A DNA stretch of 64,000 nucleotides from RCC90-49c sp051016155 (lineage in GTDB: Bacteria; Bacteroidota; Bacteroidia; Cytophagales; Amoebophilaceae): the NCBI GenBank assembly GCA_051016155.1, contig CP136537.1, positions 1,116,001 to 1,180,000 of the forward strand, in the 5' to 3' direction. Each line of letters starts with the position of its first letter. Within the stretch, counting starts at the first letter, position 1. A model generated the notes under the pieces. The model had not been told where the DNA came from. It ran no database searches and worked only from the letters and a program-made list of their open reading frames with translations. The position numbers and the translations under genes were made by a program. Shown here piece by piece: positions 8,513 through 17,396 of this stretch.

Positions 8513-9886
8513 CTAACACAATTTCTCTATTAACTGCTCTAGGGTATAGGATTGCTGTGTGCCTGTTTGCATCTCCTTAAGTGTAATCTTATGAGCAGCC
8601 CTTTCTTCTTCCCCTATCATAGCAACAAAAGGAATTTGCCGCTTGTGTGCGTATTGTAGCTGCTTCTTGAGTTTTACACAAGTAGGATAGAGCTCAGCTG
8701 GAATGTCTTGGGCACGCAGGGCAGCTAGCACCTTGAGTGCAAATTTCTCTGAGGCGGGGTCCATATTGGTCAACATCACTCGGGAGGTACGTTCTATCCC
8801 TTGAGGAAAGAGATGAAGCTCCTCCATCACAGCATAGAGCCGCTCTACTCCAAAAGAAAAGCCTACGCCAGACACCCCTGGTAGACCAAAAATGTCCGTC
8901 AGGCGATCGTACCGCCCACCGCCGCCGATGCTGCCCAAGTCCATGTGCTTCATCTTTACTTCAAAGATGGCACCTGTGTAGTAAGCCATACCCCTGGCCA
9001 AACTAGGGTCTAGCGTAATGGCTGCATTTTCTAGGCCCAAGGCCTGTACATACTCGACAATGCGCTGCAGGGCCTGTACGCCCTCTAGGCCCGCTGGCGT
9101 AGGCGCAAGTTGCTCTGTAAGCTGGTCCAGCTTTTCTGCTGTAGTGCCTGGTAGGTCCAAGAGCAAAGCCAGCTTTTCCAAGGCAGCTGATGAGAACCCT
9201 TTGCTCAGAAGCTCTTCGTTTACTTTTGCCTGTCCTACCTTGTCCAGCTTGTCCAGGGCTACACAAAGTGCTTGCTCCTTGTCTTCTGCCCCTAGTAGCT
9301 TGGAGATTCCGGCAAGTATACTCCGGTGATTAAGGTGGATGGTGAAATCTTGAATGCCTAGTTGGTTCAGTACTTCATGAATTAAGACAAGCATTTCTGC
9401 CTCACAAAGCAAAGAAGCCGTGCCTACTACATCTATGTCGCACTGATAAAACTCTCTGTAGCGGCCTTTCTGGGGGCGGTCTGCGCGCCACACAGGTTGC
9501 ATTTGGTAGCGCCTGAAAGGAAAAGTAAGCTGGGCGTGGTTCATGGCCACATACCGCATCAAAGGTACTGTGAGATCATAGCGAAGGCCTTTCCCAGCAA
9601 TCTGGGGCAGTAATGCTTTGTAGTCTTGGCTAGCCTCCTCCACTCCAGCCAGAAAGTCGCCTGAGTTTAAGACCTTAAAAAGGAGCTGATCGCCCTCTGG
9701 GCCATATTTGCCTGTCAGTGTACTTAAGTGTTCGAGGGCGGGGGTTTCTAAAGGTGTAAAGCCGTATTTCTGATAGCTATGCCGAATAATATTGAACAGG
9801 TAGTTTCTTCGGAACACCTGGGTAGCGTCTAGGTCCCGAGTACCCTTCACTAGTATTGGCTTTTTGCCTTGCATAGCGTTAGTCAT
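8513..9886 (-). CDS. hisS: Histidyl-tRNA synthetase
   Basis: Class II synthetase that charges tRNA-His in the cytoplasm. The 457-residue product shows motif 1 around TPALEHL, motif 2 (FRRYQMQPVWRADRPQKGRYREFYQCDID), the histidine-binding motif LARGMAYYTGAIFEV, motif 3 (GGGGRYDRL and GVGFSFGVERL) and a C-terminal anticodon-binding domain (about 365-457). Start ATG at 9886. Leads a two-gene unit with ybaB. Complete. Confidence 0.96.
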   Translation of the reverse strand: MTNAMQGKKPILVKGTRDLDATQVFRRNYLFNIIRHSYQKYGFTPLETPALEHLSTLTGKYGPEGDQLLFKVLNSGDFLAGVEEASQDYKALLPQIAGKGLRYDLTVPLMRYVAMNHAQLTFPFRRYQMQPVWRADRPQKGRYREFYQCDIDVVGTASLLCEAEMLVLIHEVLNQLGIQDFTIHLNHRSILAGISKLLGAEDKEQALCVALDKLDKVGQAKVNEELLSKGFSSAALEKLALLLDLPGTTAEKLDQLTEQLAPTPAGLEGVQALQRIVEYVQALGLENAAITLDPSLARGMAYYTGAIFEVKMKHMDLGSIGGGGRYDRLTDIFGLPGVSGVGFSFGVERLYAVMEELHLFPQGIERTSRVMLTNMDPASEKFALKVLAALRAQDIPAELYPTCVKLKKQLQYAHKRQIPFVAMIGEEERAAHKITLKEMQTGTQQSYTLEQLIEKLC

Positions 9887-9891
9887 TTTGT

Positions 9892-9955
9892 TTATCGGCT
9901 CATTTGGCTTATTTGTTTATTAGCTTATTGGCTCATTTGTTTATTGGATTACCAA
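9892..9955. repeat. Short intergenic minisatellite (24-bp-period family)
   Basis: Repeats of the words TTATTGGCTCATTTG and TTTGTTTAT occur just upstream of hisS. The same words appear in the larger arrays at 13285 and 17174. Confidence 0.6.
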
Positions 9956-10007
9956 CGGGCGCAGTACTTCCTTTTTCATGCCAAAGAGGAGCAATGAGTA
10001 CGGAAAG

Positions 10008-10105
10008 AGACCATTACAAAAGGTAGCCCACACGCTAGCAATACTTGAAAAAGCACTTTTATAAGCCTAGCAATGGCTTTAAAGTCACGCAATCACAAAA
10101 TTGCT
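10008..10105 (+). repeat. Dispersed 90-bp intergenic repeat, copy G
   Basis: CATTACAAAAGGTAGCCCACACG, with shared landmarks TAAGCCTAGCAATGGCTTTAAAGTCAC and CAATCACAAAATTGC, aligns with the other copies, though more diverged. Located between hisS and rho. Confidence 0.5.
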
Positions 10106-10159
10106 CCATAATGCAATGGCCTCAGGACTAAGTGGCGCACTAGTTGGGAGGGCTACTCT

Positions 10160-11656
10160 CTAGTCGTGCATAGAAATGAGGAACTCCTCATTGTTGCGAG
10201 TCCCCTTCATTCTTTCGAGCAAGAACTCCATGGCTTCATTGGAAGTCATGTCGGCCATGAATTTGCGTAGAATCCATACCCTAGACAGCTCTTCTTTGGT
10301 CAATAATAGGTCTTCTCGCCGTGTGCCAGAAGCGGGAATGTCGATGGCAGGATACACACGCTTGTTGGCCAATTTTCGGTCTAGCTGCAGCTCCATGTTG
10401 CCAGTACCTTTGAATTCTTCAAAGATTACTTCATCCATCTTAGAGCCTGTCTCAGTCAAGGCAGTGGCCAGAATGGTCAGCGAGCCTCCGTGCTCTACAT
10501 TGCGCGCTGCCCCGAAGAACCGCTTGGGCTTGTGCAGGGCATTGGCATCTACCCCTCCTGACAAGATCTTGCCAGAAGAAGGAATGACTGTGTTATAAGC
10601 ACGTGCCAAACGGGTAATAGAATCGAGTAGGATAACTACGTCATGGCCGCACTCTACCATGCGTTTAGCTTTCTCTAGCACCATGCTCGCCACCTTGGTG
10701 TGTCGCTCTGGCTGCTCGTCAAAGGTAGAAGCCACAACTTCGGCATTGACACTGCGGGCCATATCGGTCACTTCTTCGGGCCGCTCACCAATGAGTAGAA
10801 CAATGAGGTAAACCTCTGGATGATTTTTAGCAATGGCATTGGCCACTTCTTTCAGTAGCACGGTCTTTCCTGTCTTGGGCGGAGCTACTAACATGCCGCG
10901 CTGGCCTTTACCTATAGGGGAGAAAAGGCTCAGTATCCTTGTGGAGTACTGCGTGGGGCCGTTAGTAAGGGCTAGTTTTTCTTCAGGAAAGAGGGGGGTC
11001 AAATGCTCAAAAGCAATTCTATCTCGAATTTCTTCTGTCGTTCTGTTGTTCACAGATGATACCTTGAGCAAGGCAAAATACTTTTCTCCTTCTTTGGGCG
11101 GCCTGATCTGTCCTTTAACCGTGTCGCCTGTCTTGAGGCCAAACAATTTGATCTGCGAGGGGGAAACGTAAACATCATCTGGACTGGCCAGGTAGTGATA
11201 GTCAGAAGACCGAAGAAAGCCATAACCATCCTGCATGACTTCTAGCACGCCCTCGCTATCAATGACGCTGTTGAGTTCTAAGTCATTGTTAGTTCCTTTT
11301 TTGCGTGTCTTGTTTCCTTCTGTTTTGGGTTCTTTCGTGCTTCCGTTGCTAGCTCCTTCAGGGGCAGTCGCCTTGGGGAGGTCAGCTCCATTGCCACTAA
11401 GGGTAGCAACATTTTCTCGTTTGGCTCTGGGGGGCTTTGCCTCAGGCTTGGGCGCCATGCTCTGTGAGGGCGCTTCTTGGGAGGGCCCTGCCTTTTTTTG
11501 AGGAAGTACTGCTTCTGGAGTGACGGCTTGCTGGTCGAGGATCTTATAGATTAATTCTTGCTTAGTCAGTCTGTCAGGATTTTTGACCTTGAGGGTGGAT
11601 GCAATTTCTTTCAGCTCAGAAAGAAGCTGCAAATTGAGTTCTTCAATGTTGTACAT
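10160..11656 (-). CDS. rho: Transcription termination factor Rho
   Basis: Hexameric RNA-dependent ATPase that ends transcription. The 498-residue product has a Rho_N domain (1-43), a disordered linker (about 45-128, rich in Pro, Ala, Lys) that many Bacteroidota Rho proteins have, a cold-shock-like RNA-binding domain (about 133-205), then the ATPase core with Walker A APPKTGKT (258-265) and Walker B DVVILLDS (about 340). The Q- and R-loop regions and the C-terminus are intact. Start ATG at 11656. Divergent from serS across about 350 bases. Confidence 0.97.
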   Translation of the reverse strand: MYNIEELNLQLLSELKEIASTLKVKNPDRLTKQELIYKILDQQAVTPEAVLPQKKAGPSQEAPSQSMAPKPEAKPPRAKRENVATLSGNGADLPKATAPEGASNGSTKEPKTEGNKTRKKGTNNDLELNSVIDSEGVLEVMQDGYGFLRSSDYHYLASPDDVYVSPSQIKLFGLKTGDTVKGQIRPPKEGEKYFALLKVSSVNNRTTEEIRDRIAFEHLTPLFPEEKLALTNGPTQYSTRILSLFSPIGKGQRGMLVAPPKTGKTVLLKEVANAIAKNHPEVYLIVLLIGERPEEVTDMARSVNAEVVASTFDEQPERHTKVASMVLEKAKRMVECGHDVVILLDSITRLARAYNTVIPSSGKILSGGVDANALHKPKRFFGAARNVEHGGSLTILATALTETGSKMDEVIFEEFKGTGNMELQLDRKLANKRVYPAIDIPASGTRREDLLLTKEELSRVWILRKFMADMTSNEAMEFLLERMKGTRNNEEFLISMHD

Positions 11657-12009
11657 GCGTTGGTTTTAAGTGATACAATAAAGGAAGCGCCAAGCGCTAA
11701 TAGCTCAAAAACGGGGCTATTTATAGGTAAGTAGCAATGACTAGGAAAGTTGTGCTGCTAAGAATTCTAAGGAAGAACAGTAAGCAATATGAGACAAGTA
11801 GTATGGCATCTCTTCTTACTGCGGCACACAATGATAGGGTAATGCCGTTCAATTGTCAAGTCTGAAGTGTCATTTTTAGCTCACAAAATGAGTTGAGTAT
11901 TTATTATCACAAAGCTGATTGTACAGAAATAGCTTAATTTGCAAGCACTACAGGGCTATGTAATTGATTATGTGATGTGCCAGTCTTGATTGACAACGCT
12001 ATCTACCTT
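11657..12009. other. Divergent rho / serS intergenic region
   Basis: Regulatory spacer of about 350 bases with no gene visible. TTAATTTG at about 11935 is one base off a Bacteroidota -7 box and could serve serS. No clear element was seen for rho. Confidence 0.4.
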
Positions 12010-13284
12010 ATGCTCAATATACAATATATAAAAGAAAATCGAGCCAATGTTATCCAAGGGTTACAAAAAAGGCACTTTGACAAAGCTGCTGAGACAATAG
12101 AGAAATTATTGACGATTGATCAACAGCGCAGAGCTACGCAGCTGTCGCTAGACGACACGTCAGCGGCGCTGAACCAGCTCACTCAGCAGATAGGCCAATG
12201 GATGCAGCAGGGCGAGAAAGAGGCGGCATTGGCGATCAAGCCCCAAACTGCTGCGCTAAAGTCTACTATCAAGACGCTGGCGCAGCAACTGAAGGGGCAT
12301 GAAAATGCTTTGCAGCAGGTCTTGTGGACACTGCCCAACTTGCCGCATGCGGAGGTGCCTGAAGGCCATAGTGCTGAGGAGAATGTACAGGTTGACCAAA
12401 GTAGTGAAATCCCTTCCCCCAAGACTAGTCACGTACCTCACTGGGAGCTCGCGCAAAAATACGACCTCATTGACTTTGCGCTAGGCAATAAGGTGACAGG
12501 GGCTGGCTTCCCTGTGTATAAAGGCAAAGGCGCTCGACTACAAAGGGCCTTGGTCAATTTTTTTCTAGAAGAAGCCAGGCAGGCAGGTTATGAAGAAATA
12601 CAGCCCCCTATCGTAGTGAACGAAGCCTCAGCTTATGGTACGGGGCAACTGCCTGACAAGGAAGGACAAATGTATCAGCTTCAAGACAAGGGCCTGTACT
12701 TGATTCCTACGGCTGAAGTGCCGCTCATCAACTTGTACCGAGATACTGTTTTATCACCCAAGGCTTTACCGATCAAGCATGTAGCTTACACCCCTTGTTT
12801 CAGGCGAGAGGCAGGCTCCTGGGGCAGCCATGTGCGTGGACTCAATCGGTTGCATCAGTTTGATAAAGTAGAGTTGGTGCAGGTCGTGCTGCCAGCGCAG
12901 TCTTATCAGGCACTAGCAACGATGCGGACGTATGTGCAGCAGCTACTGGACAAGCTTCAGCTGCCTTATAGGGTGCTCAAGCTCTGCGGAGGCGATCTGC
13001 CTGTGGCCGCTGCTTTTACGTACGACCTGGAAGTATGGTCTGCTGGACAGCAGCGTTGGCTAGAAGTCAGCTCGATCAGCAACTGCGAGGCTTATCAAGC
13101 AAATCGGATGAAGCTTCGCTACAAGGATGTACACCAAAAAACACAGCTCTTACACACGCTGAATGGCAGTGCCATTGCCTTGCCTAGGATAGTGGCTGCG
13201 CTCTTAGAAAACCATCAAACAGCCCATGGCATTGGCATTCCTGCTGCGCTGCAGCCTTACACAGGTTTTGATACGATTGATTGA
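12010..13284 (+). CDS. serS: Seryl-tRNA synthetase
   Basis: Class II synthetase that charges tRNA-Ser and tRNA-Sec. From ATG 12010 the product is 424 residues: N-terminal antiparallel coiled-coil arm (about 1-110), then the catalytic domain with motif 2 (YTPCFRREAGSWGSHVRGLNRLHQF) and motif 3 (ISNCEAYQANRMKLRY plus HTLNGSAIALPRIVAALLENHQ). The frame is open upstream to 11977, but SerS proteins begin MLxxxxIRxN, which fits MLNIQYIKEN at 12010. Complete and isolated. Confidence 0.96.
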   Translation: MLNIQYIKENRANVIQGLQKRHFDKAAETIEKLLTIDQQRRATQLSLDDTSAALNQLTQQIGQWMQQGEKEAALAIKPQTAALKSTIKTLAQQLKGHENALQQVLWTLPNLPHAEVPEGHSAEENVQVDQSSEIPSPKTSHVPHWELAQKYDLIDFALGNKVTGAGFPVYKGKGARLQRALVNFFLEEARQAGYEEIQPPIVVNEASAYGTGQLPDKEGQMYQLQDKGLYLIPTAEVPLINLYRDTVLSPKALPIKHVAYTPCFRREAGSWGSHVRGLNRLHQFDKVELVQVVLPAQSYQALATMRTYVQQLLDKLQLPYRVLKLCGGDLPVAAAFTYDLEVWSAGQQRWLEVSSISNCEAYQANRMKLRYKDVHQKTQLLHTLNGSAIALPRIVAALLENHQTAHGIGIPAALQPYTGFDTID

Positions 13285-13430
13285 GTCATTTTGTGATTGG
13301 GTGATTGGGGCATTTTGTGATTGAGTGATTGAGTCATTTTGTGATTGGGTGATTGGGGCATTTTGTGATTGAGTGATTGAGTCATTTTGTGATTGGGTGA
13401 TTAGCTCATTTTGTGATTGGGTGATTTAAA
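13285..13430. repeat. 24-bp-period minisatellite after serS
   Basis: Six uninterrupted units of about 24 bases alternate between two versions (GAGTCATTTTGTGATTGGG and GGGGCATTTTGTGATTGAG, each followed by TGATT), giving a 48-bp higher-order period. It runs directly into dispersed repeat copy D. Confidence 0.85.
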
Positions 13431-13508
13431 AAACCTTTCTGGTCCCCAAAAAAGTCGATTTCAAAAGTCTAAAACCGTAGCTGAGCCTATTTTGCAGCAG
13501 CCTCACGA
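13425..13508 (-). repeat. Dispersed 90-bp intergenic repeat, copy D
   Basis: On the minus strand: GAGGCTGCTGCAAAATAGGC, CTACGGTTTTAGACTTTTG, then GACCAGAAAGGTTTTTTAAATCAC, which passes straight into the minisatellite. Confidence 0.65.
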
Positions 13509-13536
13509 TCATAAATCATTGCTTATACTGCTTTGG

Positions 13537-14121
13537 TCATGAAGGATCGACCAAGCGAAAGGAGGTTCGGTGGTGCGGCGTGATGCCTTGCTTTTGAATG
13601 GCTTGCCGATGGGCTTGGGTAGGATAGCCTACATTGCTTTCCCAACCATAGCCAGGAAAGTCTTCAGCCAGGCGGTGCATGAGTGCGTCGCGGTGGGTTT
13701 TAGCCAAGACAGAAGCGGCAGCGATGGGAGCTAGCTGGGCATCGCCTTGAACAATGCACTGGTGCGGAACAGAGGGATAGGGCTGAAAACGGTGGCCATC
13801 AATGAGCAATAGCTCAGGTACAGGCTTTAGCTGCGCAATGGCTCGGTGCATAGCCAAATAGGATGCTCGCAAAATATTGATCGTGTCGATTTCTGCAGGG
13901 CTTGCTGTGCCTATGGCCCAATCCAAGGCTTGCTCCTGGATCAATGGACTTAGCAACTGGCGCTGCTTGGGGGTGAGCTGCTTGGAGTCGTTGAGCAAAG
14001 GGTGAAAAAAATTCTTGGGCAAGATAACGGCGGCCGCTACTACTGGCCCTGCCAAGCAGCCTCTGCCTACTTCGTCGCAGCCAGCTTCTTTAAGTCGATC
14101 AGAGAGGTAAGGTTTTAGCAT
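13537..14121 (-). CDS. rnhB: Ribonuclease HII
   Basis: Removes ribonucleotides misincorporated in DNA and RNA of RNA-DNA hybrids. The 194-residue product carries the diagnostic GCDEVGRGCLAGPVVAAAV (catalytic Asp and Glu), the further acidic site in ELLLIDGH, and a C-terminal helix region with GITPHHRTSF. Length is typical. Start ATG at 14121, stop 13537. Alone, flanked on both sides by dispersed repeats. Confidence 0.95.
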   Translation of the reverse strand: MLKPYLSDRLKEAGCDEVGRGCLAGPVVAAAVILPKNFFHPLLNDSKQLTPKQRQLLSPLIQEQALDWAIGTASPAEIDTINILRASYLAMHRAIAQLKPVPELLLIDGHRFQPYPSVPHQCIVQGDAQLAPIAAASVLAKTHRDALMHRLAEDFPGYGWESNVGYPTQAHRQAIQKQGITPHHRTSFRLVDPS

Positions 14122-14287
14122 TAGATGGAAGCATAGGTAAGAGACAGGTCGCTCATATGCTGGTGGCTACATAGCCAGCAACAGTTGGGACGCACGCCAG
14201 CCAGCAACGTCAGCCTGGAAGCTGAGTTTAAAAAGCCATGGCCCACTAAGATAAAGACCCTTACAAAATGAGCGCTGCCGTAAGAAG

Positions 14288-14425
14288 CAAGGCTGTTGCA
14301 AAATAGTCCCAACCACGTTGCTAGCCTTTTAATATAGGTAGCCTTTAGGGCTGGAAAAGTTTTTTAAATCACCCTAAATCAGCAAATCACTCAATCTCCC
14401 TATCACTCAATAAACAAACAGTGGT
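14288..14425 (+). repeat. Dispersed 90-bp repeat copy C with a minisatellite tail
   Basis: GGCTGTTGCAAAATAGTCCC, AACCACG, ATAGGTAGCCTTTAGGGCTG and GAAAAGTTTTTTAAATCAC, followed by CAAATCACTCAATC and ACTCAATAAACAAAC units. It shows the same order of element then minisatellite as copy D. Confidence 0.65.
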
Positions 14426-14459
14426 CTCGATTTATACAAAAAGTTCAGCGCGCACCCGC

Positions 14460-14467
14460 TATCTTTG
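14460..14467 (+). promoter_or_regulatory. Putative -7 promoter element upstream of engB
   Basis: TATCTTTG is an exact Bacteroidota -7 match about 115 bases before engB. No good TTG element is seen 19-21 bases upstream. Transcription would start near 14474, just before a small open frame. Confidence 0.4.
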
Positions 14468-14470
14468 AGA

Positions 14471-14572
14471 ATGCTACTACCACACAGCATCGGAGCCATG
14501 AAGAAATTACTTACAGGCCCTCAAAGTATTGAGAGAGCTCTTTCCACGGGAGCGTATATCCATACTGTCTAG
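14471..14572 (+). CDS. Possible small leader ORF before engB
   Basis: An open frame of 33 codons (or 24 from ATG 14498, beginning MKKLLTGPQSIERAL) ends 9 bases before engB. It lies between the putative promoter and engB, so it may be a leader peptide or the relic of a lost gene. No homologue recognised. Confidence 0.25.
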   Translation: MLLPHSIGAMKKLLTGPQSIERALSTGAYIHTV

Positions 14573-14581
14573 CCAGCAACT

Positions 14582-15184
14582 ATGAAAATCAAAACCGCTG
14601 TCTTTGTAAAAAGTAGCGCAGACTACAAGCAATGCCCCCAAGAGACTAAACCTGAACTAGCACTGATAGGGCGGTCCAATGTGGGGAAGTCATCGCTGAT
14701 CAACATGTTGCTAGGCAATAAGCAATTAGCTAAAATATCCAGTAAACCAGGCAAAACACAGTTGATCAACCACTTTCTGGTCAATGACACCTGGTGTTTA
14801 GTAGATTTACCAGGATATGGATGGGCCCAGGTGAGCAAGGCCCAGAGGCAGCAGTGGGAAAAGATGGTGACTACCTATTTGCTGCACAGAGGCCCTCTGA
14901 GCTGCGTGCTAGTGCTAGTAGATGCCAGGCATGCGCCCCAAAAGCTAGACCTAGACCTGATCAACTGGCTGGGAGAACACCAAATTCCTTTTGTCATCTT
15001 GCTAACCAAAACAGACAAGGAGTCTAAACGACAAGTGCAGCAACACTTGGCGATGCTCCAGCGTACGCTGCAGTCCCAGTGGGAAGTGCTTCCACAAATA
15101 TTAATGACTTCCTCGCGCGACAAGACAGGACGTGAGGAACTTTTGCATTACATTCAAAGTATACTCTCTAAGGAACATACTTAA
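14582..15184 (+). CDS. engB: Ribosome biogenesis GTPase EngB (YihA/YsxC)
   Basis: Essential GTPase for assembly of the 50S subunit. The 200-residue product shows G1 GRSNVGKSS (about 31-39), G2 region SSKPGKTQ, G3 DLPGYGWA and G4 LTKTD, all in expected spacing, and the family's C-terminal TSSRDKTG (G5). Length is normal. It precedes the DUF5606 gene by 25 bases, probably in one transcript. Confidence 0.96.
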   Translation: MKIKTAVFVKSSADYKQCPQETKPELALIGRSNVGKSSLINMLLGNKQLAKISSKPGKTQLINHFLVNDTWCLVDLPGYGWAQVSKAQRQQWEKMVTTYLLHRGPLSCVLVLVDARHAPQKLDLDLINWLGEHQIPFVILLTKTDKESKRQVQQHLAMLQRTLQSQWEVLPQILMTSSRDKTGREELLHYIQSILSKEHT

Positions 15185-15209
15185 CAGCAGCTAGAAATTC
15201 ACTTCATTT

Positions 15210-15650
15210 ATGACTATTGATTTAAAAGATATTGTCACTATTTCAGGATATAGTGGACTTTTTAAAATTATTAGCCCTGCGCGCCATGGCCTACTCGTGG
15301 AAAGTTTAGACGAGCATAGGCAACGATCGGTCAAGCATATTCAGAATCATCGCATTGCCAACTTGGAAGACATTGGTATCTATACAACAGACGAAAAAGA
15401 GACGTTGCCGTTATCGACCATCTTTGAACGGTTGTATGCTGAATTTGCCGACTCGTTGAGTCATGAGCTATACGATACGCCTGACAGGCTCCAAGCATTG
15501 ATGGCGCGCATTGCGCCTGCGTACGACGCTAAGCGGGTGTACGTATCTTACAGCAAGAAGATCATCCATTGGTATTGTCTTTTGACCAAGTATGTCCCTG
15601 AGCTTTTTAGCGCTAAGGAACCGACAGCGTCGTCAGACATCTCGCAGTAG
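15210..15650 (+). CDS. DUF5606 family protein
   Basis: The 146-residue product starts MTIDLKDIVTISGYSGLFKI and continues with HGLLVESLD and IYTTDEKETLPLSTIFERLYAEF, the pattern of the DUF5606 family found mainly in Bacteroidota. It has an N-terminal small beta barrel and a C-terminal helical part; the function is unknown. It supports the phylum assignment. Likely co-transcribed with engB. Confidence 0.85.
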   Translation: MTIDLKDIVTISGYSGLFKIISPARHGLLVESLDEHRQRSVKHIQNHRIANLEDIGIYTTDEKETLPLSTIFERLYAEFADSLSHELYDTPDRLQALMARIAPAYDAKRVYVSYSKKIIHWYCLLTKYVPELFSAKEPTASSDISQ

Positions 15651-15667
15651 CCCCTGTCGAAACCATT

Positions 15668-15782
15668 ACATGGGTGAGTGATTCTGTGATTGGTTGATTT
15701 ACAGAACCTTTCCAGTCCTACAGATAACCTTTTTTAAAAGTCCAGAACCGTGGCTAGGGCTACTTTGCAACAACCTCTTATC
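15668..15782 (-). repeat. Dispersed 90-bp repeat copy E with a short minisatellite
   Basis: On the minus strand: GAGGTTGTTGCAAAGTAGCC, CTAGCCACGGTTCTGGACTTT and GGACTGGAAAGGTTCTGTAAATCA, then ACCAATCACAGAATCACTCA. It lies between the DUF5606 gene and hemW. Confidence 0.65.
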
Positions 15783-15843
15783 CTATTCAAGGAGGCCCCA
15801 TAGAGGGTTGCCTTACACCCCCTCCTTGAGCCTCCCTTGCACC

Positions 15844-16971
15844 ATGGCTGGCATCTACATCCACATTCCTTTTTGCAAACAGGCTTGTCATTACTGCGAC
15901 TTTCATTTTAGCACGAACACGCGGCTGAAAGCCCCTATGTTACAGGCCATCGCCAAGGAGCTGCAGCTGCGCCAGGCGTATCTAGGCACTGCACAGGTCA
16001 GTAGCCTCTATCTAGGCGGAGGAACCCCTTCGCTACTAGAGGCTTCAGCACTGGAAACATTATTAGGACAGGTGAGACAGTCCTTTGCTTGGCAAGCTAC
16101 TGCAGAGGTTACCCTAGAGGCCAATCCTGATGACCTCACGCTGGCCAAGCTACAGGCCTTCAAAGCCCTAGGCATCAATCGGCTGAGCATTGGCGTGCAG
16201 TCTTTTCAAGACAGCGTGTTGCGTTACCTCAATAGGGCGCACGATAGCGCCCAAGCCCTGGCCAGTGTGGCGCTGGCCAGACAAGCAGGCTTTGATAACC
16301 TCAGCATCGACCTGATGTATGCCATTCCTAACGCAAGCCCAGCTATGTGGGAAGCTGACTTGACAACAGCGCTGCAGCTGATGCCTGAGCATATAGCTGC
16401 CTATTGCCTCACCATTGAAAACCGTACTGTTTTAGGCCACTGGCAGGCCCGAGGTAAGCTCAAGGCCGTGGATGAAGAGGTGGCTGCGCAACAATTAGAA
16501 ACACTGATGGAGAGGCTCACTGCGCACCACTACGAGCACTACGAGATTTCTAACTTTTGTCAGCCTGGCTATTACGCACAGCACAACACCAACTACTGGA
16601 AGCAAGGGCATTATTTAGGCTTGGGGCCTGGCGCGCATTCTTACGATGGTGCTACCAGGCAATACAATGTGGCGCACAACCAGCGCTACATAGACAGCCT
16701 GGCACAGGGTGTGGTGCCTTGCACAGTGGAGGTACTTACGCCCCAAAATCATATCAATGAATATATCATGACGCATTTGCGCACAAAGTGGGGATGTGAT
16801 CTAGCCTGGCTGCAGGCGCAGTATGGCTATGATTTGCAACAAACTCGGGGCGGTTATCTTCAGCGACTCATGGAGCACCAACTGGCAGTAGTGCAGGAAG
16901 CCTACCTACTGCTGACCCCCAAGGGCAAACTCCTCGCAGACACCATCGCCATGAATTTGTTTGTAGATTAG
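15844..16971 (+). CDS. hemW: HemW-like radical SAM protein
   Basis: HemW proteins are radical-SAM enzymes or heme chaperones related to coproporphyrinogen III oxidase HemN. The 375-residue product begins MAGIYIHIPFCKQACHYCDF, with CxxxCxxC for the 4Fe-4S cluster near residues 11-18, then LGGGTPSLL, EANPDD, RLSIGVQSF, LGLGPGAHSY and a C-terminal HemN_C domain. The frame is open further upstream but that part lies in a dispersed repeat, so ATG 15844 is chosen. It lacks the HemN N-terminal extension, so HemW is more likely than a true dehydrogenase. Confidence 0.92.
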   Translation: MAGIYIHIPFCKQACHYCDFHFSTNTRLKAPMLQAIAKELQLRQAYLGTAQVSSLYLGGGTPSLLEASALETLLGQVRQSFAWQATAEVTLEANPDDLTLAKLQAFKALGINRLSIGVQSFQDSVLRYLNRAHDSAQALASVALARQAGFDNLSIDLMYAIPNASPAMWEADLTTALQLMPEHIAAYCLTIENRTVLGHWQARGKLKAVDEEVAAQQLETLMERLTAHHYEHYEISNFCQPGYYAQHNTNYWKQGHYLGLGPGAHSYDGATRQYNVAHNQRYIDSLAQGVVPCTVEVLTPQNHINEYIMTHLRTKWGCDLAWLQAQYGYDLQQTRGGYLQRLMEHQLAVVQEAYLLLTPKGKLLADTIAMNLFVD

Positions 16972-17014
16972 CGGCCTTTTACATGCAAAAGCTCATTTAA
17001 CCATCTGCAGGGAC

Positions 17015-17125
17015 CATTGGGTGATTGGGCGATTTTATGATTGGGTGACTGTATCCATTGGGTGATTGGATAATTTAAAAAGTATCGAAGCGTAGTGGGG
17101 ACTATTTTGCCATCATCTTCTGCCT
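17015..17125 (-). repeat. Dispersed repeat copy F (shortened) with flanking minisatellite
   Basis: GGGTGATTGGGCGATTTTATGATTGGG units are followed, on the minus strand, by a shortened element (GCAAAATAGTCCCCACTACGC and CTTTTTAAATTATC). The centre of the element is missing. Confidence 0.5.
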
Positions 17126-17173
17126 TATGCGTTCATGACACGGAAGCAACTTAACTCAAATGCGCAATCACCT

Positions 17174-17375
17174 AATAAACAAATAGTTCAATAACTCAAT
17201 AAGCAAATGAATAAATAGTCAAATAAACAAATAGCCCAATAACTCAATAAGCAAATGAATAAATAGTCAAATAAACAAATGGCCCAATAACTCAATAAGC
17301 AAATGAATAAATAGTCAAATAAACAAATGGCCCAATAACTCAATAAACAAATAATCTAATAACCTGATAAACAAA
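17174..17375. repeat. 24/48-bp-period minisatellite upstream of the ABC transporter
   Basis: Four or more near-identical 48-bp units made of two 24-bp halves (AATAAACAAATAGCCCAATA and AATAAGCAAATGAATAAATA, each plus four bases). It is the reverse-complement style of the array at 13285. Units abut with no unique spacers, so it is not a CRISPR array. It ends about 20 bases before the next start codon. Confidence 0.9.
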
Positions 17376-17396
17376 TAAACCTATCCATCAACGGCT

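Noticed and set aside
17174..17375. Possible CRISPR array
   Set aside because: The units abut directly, both halves repeat, and there are no unique spacers or cas genes.
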